64,000 bases of DNA from Dermacentor variabilis (taxonomy: Eukaryota; Arthropoda; Arachnida; Ixodida; Ixodidae): contig NC_134569.1 in assembly GCF_050947875.1 (NCBI RefSeq), forward strand, positions 37,804,277-37,868,276, given 5' to 3'. This document shows positions 53,805 through 64,000 of the stretch, piece by piece; position 1 is the stretch's first letter, and every line of letters begins with the position of its first letter. The notes under the pieces are model-generated. The model was not told the DNA's origin. It worked only from the letters and a program-made list of their open reading frames with translations, and ran no database searches. The position numbers and the translations under genes were made by a program.

Positions 53805-54112
53805 GGGGGTTTCGCCCTAGCGCAAGCGCACAAAGTCCACCGTTTCCGTTCATCAGCACGGTCACATGGATCTAGCCTTCATGATCGTGGCGCTCGCGGT
53901 TTTCAGAATCGTCGATATCATCGACTGCACGAGTCTTGCAAAATTTGTAGCTTGGTCACACGCGACACAGCTTTGCGCTTAGTCGGCGCACCGACCGCTG
54001 CTCCCGCGGCGCATTTCCGCGCTCCCTGAGGAAGAAAGGGAGATTGTAGAAAGGGAGCGGCAGGCAGCGGCGTAGCTAGGTCGTCTGGCACCCGGGGCCC
54101 ATAACACTTCTG

Positions 54113-54479
54113 GTAAAACCCCTTAAACTTCGTAAAGCAGCGACACTCTCCTCTTCCGCCTCCTCCGCCTTCACTCCTTCTCGTTTCTCCTCTCTTTCAC
54201 GCTCCCTCCTCTACCGTAGCGCCGTCTACACCGCGCGAGCGTAGTACAGTGTATTATACTAGTACACTGTAAGCGTAGCAACGGCGCCAACAATGGCTCC
54301 TCGCCTATTCGTAGACGCTTCTCGAGCGAAAATGGCGCTGAAGCACGGCGCGAGGGCCCACGTGATGCTATTAGGCCAATAGCGACGCGGCGTCGGCCTC
54401 GGCCAGAGTGCGCGAGGAGGAGGCGGCGGCATTCTTCAAAGTGTGTCGCTATACTTTACGAAGTCTAAGGGGCTTTAAC
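54113..54479. mobile_element. TIR element, family B (about 370 bp, TIR about 35 bp)
   Basis: CCCCTTAAACTTCGTAAAGC with AGCGACACTCTC at the left (54119-54151) is mirrored by GTGTCGCTATACTTTACGAA and GTCTAAGGGGCTTTAA at the right (about 54442-54477). The interior is GC-rich with many CpG. No coding capacity. A related left end is found at 62370. Confidence 0.8.
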
Positions 54480-54531
54480 TTCTGTCACTTATCCCCTCCC
54501 TTCCCACCGGGTGTAGTCAAGAAGGCAAGGA

Positions 54532-54570
54532 TATAGTGCCTAAGAATATAAGTATATTCTAGGCACTATA
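54532..54570. repeat. Hairpin of 16-bp arms
   Basis: TATAGTGCCTAAGAATA and TATTCTAGGCACTATA are near-perfect inverted partners with a 5-base centre. It lies just after the family B element. Confidence 0.75.
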
Positions 54571-57500
54571 GCGAGGATATCGAAAATTTCCCGGGAGACC
54601 TCCCCCCCACCCCCTTCGCTGTCGTTTCCAGAGATCGCTAATGTAGCAGGTATAGAGGCTGTTTTATTTTCTGCAACACAGGGTGCTGCACTGATAACTT
54701 GTGATAAGCGCATTTGTACATCTGCTGTCAGCCTGTAAGGCTTGGCATCCAATACAGATAAAGTTTTAATTAGCGATTTTAGAGGGAATATTGCATTTGC
54801 AAAATTGAAGCCCGCAACAGTCATATGTTGCCCAACAACAACTTCACAATAATCGTCGTAGGTACTACGGCGTGCGGCATTTTGGCTGCCGCCAGGCTTG
54901 AACCCAAACGAAAATTAAATAGCGTACGTGTCAGTGACGCTGATGCCCCCACTCTATCAGAAAACGCCACCTGCTTGCTTGCTGCGCGGGCGCCAATGGT
55001 ATGACAATTACGAGTTCTTTTCATTCTGATCCATAAAGCCTTTCTTTATTTGCTGCTTTTGGCAAACGTGATCATCCGAGCTGCGGTACCGCCACAAGAT
55101 TGGAAACGGAATGGAGCACGCTTCGGGGAAGGGGGGGGGGGGGGGGTGGGGAGGTCGATTTTTGTCGTCACAATGTAAAAAACGGGAAGGCCGCAATGAA
55201 GCCCTTGCCAGCGAAAGCTTGCGCTACTGTCGGTCTGCACTCGCAACGGAGAGGCTAGAGAAATCCATGTCACTGGTGCACTACTTCATATTTCTTTCGG
55301 TACTGCCAATACTGGGCCGCCCTCGGTAGCAAAGTACTGCAGGCTATAGCATCCAAGACGATTTTGTTTAGAGAATAAGTTTTTGTTGAGCTAAGCATAT
55401 GACTTTGGATCCTCAATCCCCGAATTGCAATGTTTCCTCTATAATTGCTAATAAAGCAGTTAGTTAAGATATCCTTCTTAATTATCTGCCATATTTTGCA
55501 CGATACCGAGTTCCTAGCGGCCACAAAGACACATAACTTGATAGAATATTGGCAGATATCCTCACAAAATTCACGTTTTTGTAAAACTCCGTGCAATTGA
55601 AACAGGACATTGCATTTGTGACATGAAGTGACACAACAACAACAACAACACGAGGAGGAGGTGGACAAGGAGAAAACGAAGCAAGGAAAAGTAGGAAAGT
55701 CAACGAGACGCACGTCCGGTTTGCTCCCCTACACAGGGGAAGGGGTTTACGCAAAAAAAAAAAAAAAAGAAACGAGAAGGAGGGGAGAAGGTACTATCAG
55801 TGTGAATACCCTTGAGCAGGCATTGGATTGGCCGCTCAGCTCCGGCTCAAAGTCCCGGGCTCGCCGGGAGGATCACGTCCCATGGTCATCTTGGAAGGAG
55901 GGTTGGCTGCAGGTCGTAGGCTCGGAACTGGCATTTTAGCCATCAACTCCGCACAGCGCCCGAGCAGCGACAAGGCAAGCGTCCAAACCCCCTCCGAGAT
56001 ATGCCAGGTAATCATACCCTCTCCCTTAATTCATACCGAGGTCAGAACCAGCGAGCGCCAGAAAGGCAGCCATAGAGGAGCACCGCGCAAACGATCCTAA
56101 ACAAGTTCAAATAGTAAATTAGATTTCAGACCCTAAACAAAATTCAAACAATGGCTAACATTTTGGTCAATCGTTTTTATCGTGTCTCAAAGAAGGCGCA
56201 ACTCACGCAGCTCCGAAGCAAACGATAAACAAATGGAGATTGTTTAGACCAAAAAAAAAAAAAACAAAGAAAAAACTATGTTCCCCTATCGAGGCATAGA
56301 CACCTAACATACGACATAGCTCATGAGTCGGCTACATTAAGCCACTTATGTCCCTCCCCATCGAAACGGCCCCAAGACCGCTGTCAGTTTGGTCACGGTA
56401 CGGCGAGGCTGAAATTTGAAGAACTGGGACCCTCCCCCGGCAACGTGTCCCGTGTCTCCAACTCCGCCCTTCCAAGCTAAAAATTCCACGTAGCGCGTGA
56501 TTCCCAAGTCGCCAAAGCGAAAGAAAAAGGCGACATTTGAAACCACGGCATTCGTCATAGCGATTGAAGTAGTCGAAGGGATCAGTGCCACGTGCCAGTA
56601 CGAGCGCCTCTAATGCGAAACATACTGGGCTCTGCTGACCGCGTTACTCTAGACTAAATTAATTCAGAGTGGTAGTTAGAAAACCTAAAGAAAAAACAAA
56701 CAAACGCTACACTCTAACTGCGCGCAAAAACCTATAAAAAAATTGCTTTCCTCACGCGAACTATTAAAATGAAAAGTAAGACGTTCTTAATAACTAACAA
56801 AAATATGCATCGCGTACTAATTACAAAAAGAACCAACAATAAAAAAAATCTTATACAAGCGCTCAAATTACAGTTACTCTTTCTTAATGCGCGCTCGAAT
56901 GGGTCGCCGACTGACAGCCTTTGGGCCACGCTCAGCTAGGCACGTACCCAGGATATTTTTTCGGGGAGGGGGTCCAAGCGAAGGTAACTTTTCTATGAAA
57001 ATAAGGGGGGAGGGGTACTTTTACTAGTATAAGGAAATAAGCGCAGGAAGAATACTGCCAAGAACAAGTAAACAAGCGAAAGTCTAAAATAAAGATTTCT
57101 AGTAGCGTGCTTTGAATTAGGTCTGTAAGAATTATAAAGAAATATATATTTGCGGAACAATCACAGTTCTTCTGTATCCCACGTATACTCGTCTACCAAG
57201 TTAAGTGCCAAAACCGACTCGTATAGTTAATTGGGAAGTTGCGTAACGATGCGAGGCCGCCGGTCCCGTACAACCGCGTAGAGCGGCGGACGCTGCGGTT
57301 CTAGACGTACTGCCCCCAGCGTGAAAGGTTAGAAAAACAACCACATAAGCACAAGAGAAGTGGCTATGTCAGGCGGCTTGACTGATAACTGCAGAAGCTT
57401 CATTAAAGACACACGGAATCATTCTCCACTTGCGGCGGTGTTTTTTATACTTACATTTTAAACCAAAGGATGTTGACCCATAAATATTTTCATATACAAT

Positions 57501-58250
57501 GATTAACTTCGCTAATTTTCGCTTTTCCTTCCTGTTCGGCTGCCGCCTTGGCTCTCCCTTAGCAGATCGTGCAATTTCTAAACTCATTGCGACTCTTGTT
57601 TCCAGTTGCCAATTTGCGCGGAAAGTGCTGTACAATTAGAAAAAAACCAGACAAGGTAACGGGTGATTCATATTGTTTATGGGTTTAACGGTTCTTGCAG
57701 GGTTTGACGACGGACACTGTTCCAAATGTTCTTGTTTTCCACCTTTCTAACCCATATCACAGGTATGTGGTTCCGAGGATCTGCCAGCATCGCGGCGAGC
57801 CGTCACTCGAGAAAATGATGAGGCAAAAAGAAAAGTTAGACACAGCTGGCGTTTTTTCCAGCCGCAACTCGTTCCACGAGCATACAGACCAACTTGAACT
57901 GAATTCCTTTCCTGGTCCCGGGATGAGCGTAAACAAAGAAGGTTGAGCTAACGAAGGAACAGCGATGCGCGTGACCGTTGCAATAGATGCTCACAACTGA
58001 ACGCATCTCGAGTTAATCGCGCGGGCACCGAATCGATGAAAAAACTGGCCTTCACACCCCAGGAGATGCCGGTAACTACTGCCATCCAAAAAGAGCGAAA
58101 GAGGCAATAAAATGTTGACCGCCGAATAGCTGTCAAGTCTCAAGATTGATTTGGCGGCGTTTTGTGAATGTGCGTGAGGAGTGGTGGCGTGGGCAGAGGC
58201 GCCCCCCCTCCCCCGGGTATGTGCCTGCGCTAGCACAAGAGGTGCGGGAC
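54571..58250. other. No gene assigned
   Basis: CpG-containing, with G-rich tracts (55130-55150), an AACAACAAC run (55634-55650) and a stretch at 55690-55760 resembling the 3' UTR of the I-clade LINE at 27930. The part at 56936-57010 contains a G-rich AATAAGGGGGGAGGGGTACT word typical of repeats. Open frames at 56346-56591, 57369-57635 and 57695-57946 have no motif I know. Confidence 0.4.
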
Positions 58251-58739
58251 CTACATTTTTCTCTGCCGTCACCCGTCACTCCATGTGCTCGCGGCTTGCT
58301 GTCTCGTCCCTAAGGGGGAGACCGAAACGTAGGATTAGCCATTCTCGCTTCGTCCTCGCTCTCGCGGCACATTCCACCTCAGTGACCGCTCGACCGACCC
58401 GGTTCCAACGCGCATGCCTCAGCCCAGTTGAACTTTTCCGCCGCATCCTTACTAGGTGAGACGCGATCCTTCCTGTCGTTATCAACCTTTCGCGACGCCT
58501 CCGTTTCCTGAATCGCCACAACGAACCCTTTTCGGCTCTGCGCGATGGCCTGTCCCTTTGACTCACGCGCGGCGATGTGGCGTCTTTGGCGAGTTTTCGA
58601 TGCGCCGAATACTTCGCTCTTTTGATCCTCCACCATCTGAACCAATTTTTTGCTGCCAGGTGGTCAATGAATATGTCACTAGAACCTCGAGCGTCGGGGT
58701 CCTGCCCTGCCTGACCGCCATGCCATTCACTCCATTTGG

Positions 58740-59270
58740 CGATTCCGGAACGTCGCTCAAGTGCGGTGGTACGAGGAAGGTTTTCAGCGCCTCCTTTACA
58801 CTGTCAGGGCTACTGAAACAAGCCTCGTCTCCGCAAGGAACGCCTTTCCGGATCGCCCCTGCCCGAGAGTCACTCAAGTGCTAAGGCACGAGGAAGGTAT
58901 CCAACCCTACACTGACCCTCATAGGGTTTCTGGAACAAGCCTCGTCCACGTAAGGAGGGCTCTCCGGCATGGCCGCTGGCTCGGTTTCAGTGCACGGCTG
59001 CATTGCGCAGACGCCGATGCTGGAGCCTTGAGCGATTTCCTCTCCGTTCTGCAGCGTCGGGTGTTCTCTTGGCTCGGCCGCTACCGTATCTGGGTCTATC
59101 CTAAACCAACGCCTCCTTTATTAAGTTTAATATAGAAGACGTTGCCTAGACGATTCCGGAAAGTCGCCCAAGTGCTCGGATACAAGGAAGGTCTCCAGCA
59201 CCTCGTTAACGTTGTCATGGCTACTGGAACAAGCCTCGTCCTCGCAAGGGGCGTCCTCCTGAATGGCCCC
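58740..59270 (-). repeat. Three diverged units of about 39 residues in gag
   Basis: On the minus strand DEACSSSHDNVNEVLETFLV with SEHLGDFPES (about 59150-59260), VDEACSRNPMRVSVGLDTFL (about 58880-58960) and DEACFSSPDSVKEALKTFLV with PPHLSDVPES (about 58740-58850) are copies of one unit. A stop lies in the second. The invariant parts are DEAC, TFLV and HL.D..E. Confidence 0.75.
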
Positions 59271-59574
59271 TCTCTCTAGACCGACAACGGCCTCGCTCTC
59301 GACGCGCTGTCTCTGAGGGCTTCGCCACCTCGCAATTTTCGTGCTCATCGTTTGCTGGCGTAATCTCAGTCTCTTCGAAAGGAGAAATTTTGCATTCGTC
59401 ATTCGAGCTTTCCCTCACGCGCTCAGCAGGAATACCAACATGCCGGAATAACGCACTCTTGGCTTTATCGTCATACCGGAAGTTTTTGTCGGAAAGATGA
59501 GCCAAGCAACGGGACACATTACAGGAGAGTACCCCCAAAAACCCTACCGACCAACGGTCACGGTCCAGCTGCAC
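59221..59574 (-). pseudogene. LTR element gag, capsid-like part
   Basis: A 117-codon frame. WSVGFLGVLSCNVSRCLAHL followed by FRYDDKAKSALFRHVGIPAE has the length and hydrophobic pattern of the gag capsid segment (...L...LARL....Y...K..LL..F.....A..FR). After VRESSNDECKISPFEE the sequence becomes acidic and then arginine-rich. It probably forms the particle in intact elements. Confidence 0.6.
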
Positions 59575-59756
59575 CTCTGCGCAAACCTCGAAAAATTCAA
59601 GAAAACTTTATATGTTATCGCCGTCCTCGAATACGTGCATCCTAGACCGTGCCTGCAGCGCCCTTAGTTCCCTGACCATTTCCTCCATCCGCATTCTGGG
59701 CTGTCGCGTTCGCTCCTGCTCTTCCCTTTCGCTTTCATCCCTTCATCCCGCTCTTG

Positions 59757-59924
59757 CTATCTCTGGTCCTGAATATCCTCCCAAGTCTCCACGATCTCTT
59801 CATCTCTGCCGCTTGCCTCTATCGCCTCGATGACTTCCGCCTCCTTTAGCGACTTCCCACAACCAATCCCGAATTCCGCGCATATCGCGTTTAGGTCCGT
59901 TCTGCGCAACTTTCTCCAATCCAT
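59757..59924 (-). pseudogene. LTR element gag, N-terminal part
   Basis: ATG at 59924 opens a 55-codon frame, MDWRKLRRTDLNAICAEFGI then GCGKSLKEAEVIEAIEASGR, ending in TAG after ETWEDIQDQR. Proteins of this type start with a short helical domain of this pattern and go on to a charged coiled coil; that continues here in another frame as RERAEQERTRQPRMRMEEMV (59612-59750). The stop and frame change break the gene. Confidence 0.75.
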
Positions 59925-60098
59925 GGCTACCTCTCTTTTGCCGACAAGTTTGTCAAGGAATTAAGTGTAGAAGCAAGGTATCTTTCAACAACGCTTCCTA
60001 CATCCTTGTTACCAGGAAGAACCACGTTAAGCCTGGTAACTCTCAAGGAGAAAAGGTCGTGCACCCACCATGCCGAAGTCGAAGCGCTGCGCAGACTA

Positions 60099-60116
60099 TC
60101 TCACCGCTGCCATCCA
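60099..60116 (-). other. Primer-binding site of the LTR element
   Basis: One base after the LTR the minus strand reads TGGATGGCAGCGGTGAG. A site that starts TGG just after CA is complementary to the CCA end of a tRNA, here ending GCTGCCATCCA. The tRNA type was not identified. Confidence 0.65.
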
Positions 60117-60117
60117 A

Positions 60118-60623
60118 TGTTGCGACTCGGCGTTCGAAGACGTGGGATCCTGTTTCCTCGTGGAGGGTTAAGTGAACGTGAGGCTGGGTAAATGCAGTGT
60201 AATACAGAAAAGTTGATTATGAAGTGGTAGTCGCCGATCACTCCCGCCGTCCGTAGCTCCTTTTATGCCTTGCGTGATCATTGTGTAGTCACTTCCCCCA
60301 GTCCGGCATCAGGAGGCCGATGACATCATGTCCGACCAATCCGGAGGTAAGATGCCTTTTTCGCCGACTCCGATCGTACTCTGACAGGTGATGGCCGGGT
60401 CATCGCACTGACCGCGTCTCCGGCTTGGACACGTCAGTTTGTGCTGCTGACTGGTGACAGCGTATCATTGCTAATTGCTCAAACCTCTCCTGAACGAGGT
60501 ATTCTCACGCTGGTCATAATTCATCCGTGTCTAAAACCATCTTGACGAGGCCGTCGGCCCATTCCCCATAATCGTGCGAGCCGTGACCGAGGGGTGTCGC
60601 GGGGTGAACGGCCGATCACAACA
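60118..60623 (-). repeat. LTR of the Ty3/gypsy-like element
   Basis: The 506-bp segment begins TGTTGTGATCGGCC and ends GAGTCGCAACA on the minus strand, so TGTTG at the start and CAACA at the end form the usual inverted ends. GGCATAAAAGGAGC (60257-60270) is a good TATA box for the LTR promoter. Only one copy is in the window, so its right end is inferred from the ends alone. Confidence 0.78.
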
Positions 60624-60629
60624 CTTGTA

Positions 60630-61610
60630 AGGCCGGGACGATAACAGCGGCTGTGTGGCTGGTGGCTGAAACAGATCCATCGATGTAAATGTGGTTTCTT
60701 TGTTCATATGCCTCGTTCAGTAATGACAGTGTGAACTGACGTAGAGCCACTGTTGAATGACGGGTCTTTGTAATTCCCGGAATTGTGAGGCCTACTTGTG
60801 GTTGTCGTAGGCACCAGAGGCGTAAAAGTTGTCTTGCTGCTGGTTAAAGCCCGACGGAACGTAGCCTTGATGTGTCGCAACAAGTTTGGAAAATGTTGCT
60901 TGAGGTCTTTGTGCTGGCAAAGCAGCAATACAGTGACTGGGTGATGTGTGCTCTAGGGTTGTCAACCGTTATATATGTTAGAACCAAGTAGTCTAGCAAT
61001 CATGATTGTCGAAGAGTCGAGGCGCATCGTGGTAATCCAAGACATGTCCGTAGAGCCTGGCCTTGCAAACTTTCGAGAGCACGAATGTTTGTTTTGCATG
61101 TCGCCAACACCGGCAAGATGTATCGTAAAAAAAAAAAAAGAGAAACACTGCTCTGTACAGCTGCATCATGGACCGTACCAGCGTGCCCCAGGCTTTTCCG
61201 CACAGGAACCTCACTATATGTACAATCGAAATTGGTCTCCGCTTCAGGTAGATGCAGTGGGGGCTCACTGAAAGGACACTGTCAATAATCACACCTAAGA
61301 AGCGGCGAGACTTCTGGTATTTGATACCCTGGCCATTGAGAGAAACAGGGTACGGTGTCATGGGTTTGCACGTAAACGCGATTAACGCGCATTTTTCGAT
61401 GGACACACTAAGGCCTTGCTTGCGGAGATACGAACAAGTTCGGATGGCTGCCCGCTGAATTCTTGTGCGCACGTGAAGACGAGTTACCACAGAAGACCTA
61501 AGACAAATATCATCAGCGTACATTGATAGGTGAATCGTCTTGGGTAATATTTCAGCAAGGCCAACCATAGTTAGGTTAAATACCCTGACCAGTAGGACGC
61601 CGCCGTGACA
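60630..61610 (-). pseudogene. I-clade LINE fragment: RT active site to start of RNase H
   Basis: The frame 60993-61625 reads VRVFNLTMVGLAEILPKTIH, LSMYADDICLRSSVV (intact YADD), RKQGLSVSIEKCALIAFT and RRFLGVIIDSVLSVSPHC. In other frames it continues with QALRTCLGLPRCAST, CLRQPQVGLTIPGI and HIYIDGSVSATSHTAAVIVP near 60640-60690. The same linker (PGVR, HVYTDGS) is seen in the twin-primed copy at 26675, so both are one family. Frameshifts are present, one at a T run near 61127-61139. It ends at the LTR. Confidence 0.88.
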
Positions 61611-61625
61611 ACAACAATATGACAA

Positions 61626-62369
61626 AGAGACGGTTACCTATGACTAGGAGACAGTGTTTTTATTCAACACCGCGAAACTGTTACAAAACTAACAAACTAT
61701 ACAAAACTGATAAATGGAACACTGTATACATACTGACGACATACAAACCATGGTGGGACATGAGCGCACCGCACATTAAATGTTCCGCTAAGGCGATTAG
61801 TTTAGCCACCACTTGGCGAATTAAATTTTTCAGCCCCCAAATTCGTGCAATTATTACGTCGGATGTTGATAAAGATGCGGCACTACACATCTGGTACGGC
61901 TCATGCTGCTGGTTACCGGAGCATTCTTTACCATTTACGCCCAGTCAAGCCGATGGGAAGAGGCGGTGTCTTCAGACATATGACACCCCTCCCCCTCCCC
62001 CCCCACCACCTGGCACCCGGGGGGCCCACAGCCCCCCACCGTTACTACGCCACAGAGTGCAAGCGCGATTCGTTTGTCGCTTTCTTTTCTCTCTCTCTCT
62101 CTTTCGGGACTCTCGCCGGCCATGCTCGCAGGCGACGCGGGCGCATACGGTGATGATGATGTTGCGGCCAACCCTTTGTATTGGGTGGACGTGGCAACCA
62201 CGCCCAAGCCGGAATGACGCTCTACTGCCCAACGCTCTTAAATTACGTTGCTACTGCCTACCTATTCGAGCAAATCAGGCACAGGTACGAAAAGGAAAGA
62301 ACACCGAAAGAGAACAGAAAAGGGGAGAACACGTTATATTGTTAAGCAGCCATTGGTGTCCATGCGGGC
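61626..62369. other. No gene seen; GC-rich repeat-like patch near 62000
   Basis: The 251-codon frame at 61619-62374 has a proline run from CCCCTCCCCCCCCACC (about 61987-62010) and no recognisable motif. CTGGCACCCGGGGGGCCCAC (62010-62029) resembles CTGGCACCCGGGGCCCATAA at 54090-54109, so part of it is repeated. Confidence 0.45.
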
Positions 62370-62420
62370 GCTAAAGCCCCTTGATAATTTGAAAGTAGCG
62401 ACACTCTCCTCCTCACGGCG
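62370..62420 (+). mobile_element. Left end of a family B TIR element
   Basis: AAAGCCCCTTGATAATTTGA and AAGTAGCGACACTCTCCTCC match the left TIR at 54113-54152. No right end was found, so the copy is truncated or diverged. Confidence 0.6.
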
Positions 62421-62930
62421 CTTTCCTCCTCGATTCTCCTCACCCGCCGGTTGCGCACGGCACGCTATTCCTCCTGGGCTCCCGCGGACGGGACGCAGGA
62501 TTCTATGGAGGCGTGTTCTTTTGGGCCAGTTGCGCGCCCCACTGGGGTTCAAAATTTTGAGAAATGCTAATAACAGCATCGATAATGCTGAAGGCAACGT
62601 TTATGAGGAGGTTGGTTTTTTCTTAAAGCCGTATGAACGGGGTATACTGATGTAAAGGGAGCTTTGGGGCGAGTTCTATGCTCCAGACAATTTTTCTGCA
62701 ACATGATCAGATGCTTTACTTCGTGCGTCTGATCTAGTATTGCTTGTGACACATCCCTTTGTGCGTGGTTTATTAAGAGAAAGCCTTAGACCTCTGTTTC
62801 AAGGTCGCGTTGTGAGCTACAGAAAATATCTCGTGACCGAAGAAAGGCGGGAAGCGAACCAAAGCATGTGCAGCCGCGCATAGGAGATTATTAATGATTA
62901 GCAAAGTAATGATGATTAGTGATCGGATTA
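62421..62930. other. No gene seen
   Basis: CpG-rich at the left, AT-rich at the right. No motif recognised. Confidence 0.45.
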
Positions 62931-62935
62931 AGATG

Positions 62936-64000
62936 AATTCGGGTGTATTAAGGAGCGTTAAGGTGGATTAAAGTTGATGGAAGTGGATTAAGGTGCATAA
63001 AGGAGGATAAGGTTGGATTAAGGTCGATGAAGGTGGATTAGGGTGGATGAAGGTGCGTTGAGGTGCATTAAGGACGATTATAGTGGATTAGTGAATATCA
63101 TATTGACCGCAAAAAAAGACGGGGACAGAGGGAGAGAACACAAACAGCACGGGCGGTAACGATGTAACTGATGAGGGATTCTTCGTTTGGGGACACCACG
63201 GACGATGGAACACAGAAAGAGGGGCCATCTGTACGAGATATGTGCTTCAATATGATATGCAGTAAATACCAACTAGGCGAAAGTAAAGTTCTTCTGAAGT
63301 ATAGTGGATTAGGGTTGATTAAAGTGCATGAAGGAGGATGAGGGTGGATTAAAAAGGATTAAGGTGCATTAAGGATTATGGTGGGCTAAAGTGAATTAAA
63401 GTGAATGAAGGAGGATAAGGGTGGATTAAGGAGGATTAGGGTGGACTAAGGTAAATGAATGTGGATTAAGGTGAATTAAGGACGATTATAGTGGATTAAA
63501 GTGAATGAGGAAGCAGTAGGGTTGATTAAGGATGCTTAAAGTGCATTAAAGAGGGTTAGAGTAGATTAAGGTCGATGAAGGTGGATTAGGGTGCATTAAG
63601 GAGGACTCTCGTGGATTATGGTGGATTAAAGTGAATGTAGGAGGATTAAGGTCGATAAATGTGGATTCAGTGGATTAATGTTCATAAGGAGGATTGTGGT
63701 AGTCTAATCGGTCTTAATACTCATTGAACCCTAATTCACCTTAGTCCTCCCTAATCCACCTTAATGCTCCTTCATCCACCTTAATCCAGCTTAGTACTCC
63801 CAATCCACCCTAATACAACCTAATCAACGTACATCGCCCCTAATGCACCTTAGCCTACCATATACGGTCTTAATTCTCCTTTATCAATCCGCATCCATCA
63901 TAATCCGCTTAATCCTTCATCCACCTTAATCCTTATTCATACACCTTAATCCAATGTTATCCTGCCTAATAGTCCCAATCTACCTTAATACATCCTAATC
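62936..64000. repeat. Degenerate GGTGGATTAA minisatellite with strand switch
   Basis: From 62936 to about 63100 and from about 63300 to 63690 words such as AAGGTGGATTAAGG and GTGCATTAAGGA recur every 10-14 bp. A non-repeat segment (about 63105-63290) interrupts the array. From about 63710 to the end of the window the reverse complement appears (CCACCTTAATCC, CTCCCTAATCCACC). The array leaves the window on the right. Confidence 0.92.

Larger units (their letters stand above)
58260..60623 (-). mobile_element. Ty3/gypsy-like LTR retrotransposon fragment: one LTR, PBS and broken gag
   Basis: On the minus strand the order is LTR (60118-60623), primer-binding site (about 60099-60116), leader, gag start (59924), coiled-coil part (about 59612-59756), capsid-like part (59221-59574) and a repeat-containing region (58740-59270), then loss of recognisable sequence near 58260. 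No pol genes (protease, RT, integrase) and no second LTR were found. The order LTR-PBS-gag fixes the LTR as the 5' one. Confidence 0.78.

Noticed and set aside
55111..55329. Glycine-rich open frame
   Set aside because: The glycine run comes from a G tract (55130-55150); the rest has no protein features.
61619..62374. 251-codon open frame
   Set aside because: It runs through proline-coding C tracts and GC-rich repeat sequence, without recognisable domain, start context or homologous segments.
62936..64000. Telomere-like repeat (TTAGG words)
   Set aside because: TTAGG occurs only as part of degenerate 10-14-bp units with GGTGGATTAA as the core. The period and variability do not fit an arthropod telomere.
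1..64000. CRISPR array, bacterial operon, prophage or symbiont DNA
   Set aside because: There are no regularly spaced exact repeats, no dense gene order with ribosome binding sites, and introns and retrotransposons dominate.

Overview
The window looks like nuclear DNA of a metazoan with large introns and a very high repeat load, most probably a hard tick. This is inferred from the set of repeats: tRNA-headed SINEs, an RTE-like LINE with a tRNA-like 5' head, I-clade LINEs with RNase H, a CR1-like LINE, TTAA-flanked TIR elements, and a Ty3/gypsy-like gag that starts MDWRKLRRTDL. I see no bacterial gene layout, operon, CRISPR array or rRNA. I could not run any search, so family names rest on motifs read by eye.

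Layout. (1) 1-6060: a CR1-like LINE (+) split by a nested RTE-like LINE (2031-5140). (2) 6227-6863: a TA microsatellite and two head-to-tail, reverse-strand copies of a composite tRNA-derived SINE. (3) 7171-29803, minus strand: nine exons of one host gene, a long-chain acyl-CoA synthetase (ACSL). This is the only convincing host gene. Its exon order runs from high to low coordinates. The N-terminal exons above 29.8 kb were not found, and the C-terminal exons would lie left of the window or are missing. Its introns hold fold-back elements, SINEs, RTE 3' ends, a TTAA-flanked element and a twin-primed I-clade LINE. (4) 29.8-39.1 kb: mostly non-coding, with SINE fragments, a LINE 3' end (37.5-38.0 kb) and a minisatellite (38.4-39.0 kb). 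(5) 39.6-48.0 kb: an old I-clade LINE abutted by a second, fuller I-clade LINE (gag-like ORF1, then EN-RT-RNase H), itself broken by a 0.95-kb TTAA-flanked element. (6) 48-58 kb: AT-rich unique-looking DNA, a decayed THAP domain, and further RTE, TTAA-element and TIR-element copies. (7) 58.2-61.6 kb, minus strand: one LTR, a primer-binding site and broken gag of a Ty3/gypsy-like retrotransposon, abutting the RT of another I-clade LINE. (8) 62.9-64.0 kb: a degenerate GGTGGATTAA-like minisatellite that switches strand near 63.7 kb.

How the parts relate. The ACSL exons share good splice sites and compatible phases, but the AMP-binding loop is strongly degenerate and one exon needs a frame change. 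The locus is therefore either a diverged, possibly non-catalytic paralogue or a decaying copy. All transposon ORFs are interrupted. The best-supported structural observations are insertions that can be delimited by target-site duplications: a twin-primed LINE (26675-27997), a fold-back SINE dimer (16737-17570), a 177-bp fold-back (28817-28993) and an RTE 3' fragment (15081-15338). I did not find a coherent new multi-gene system.
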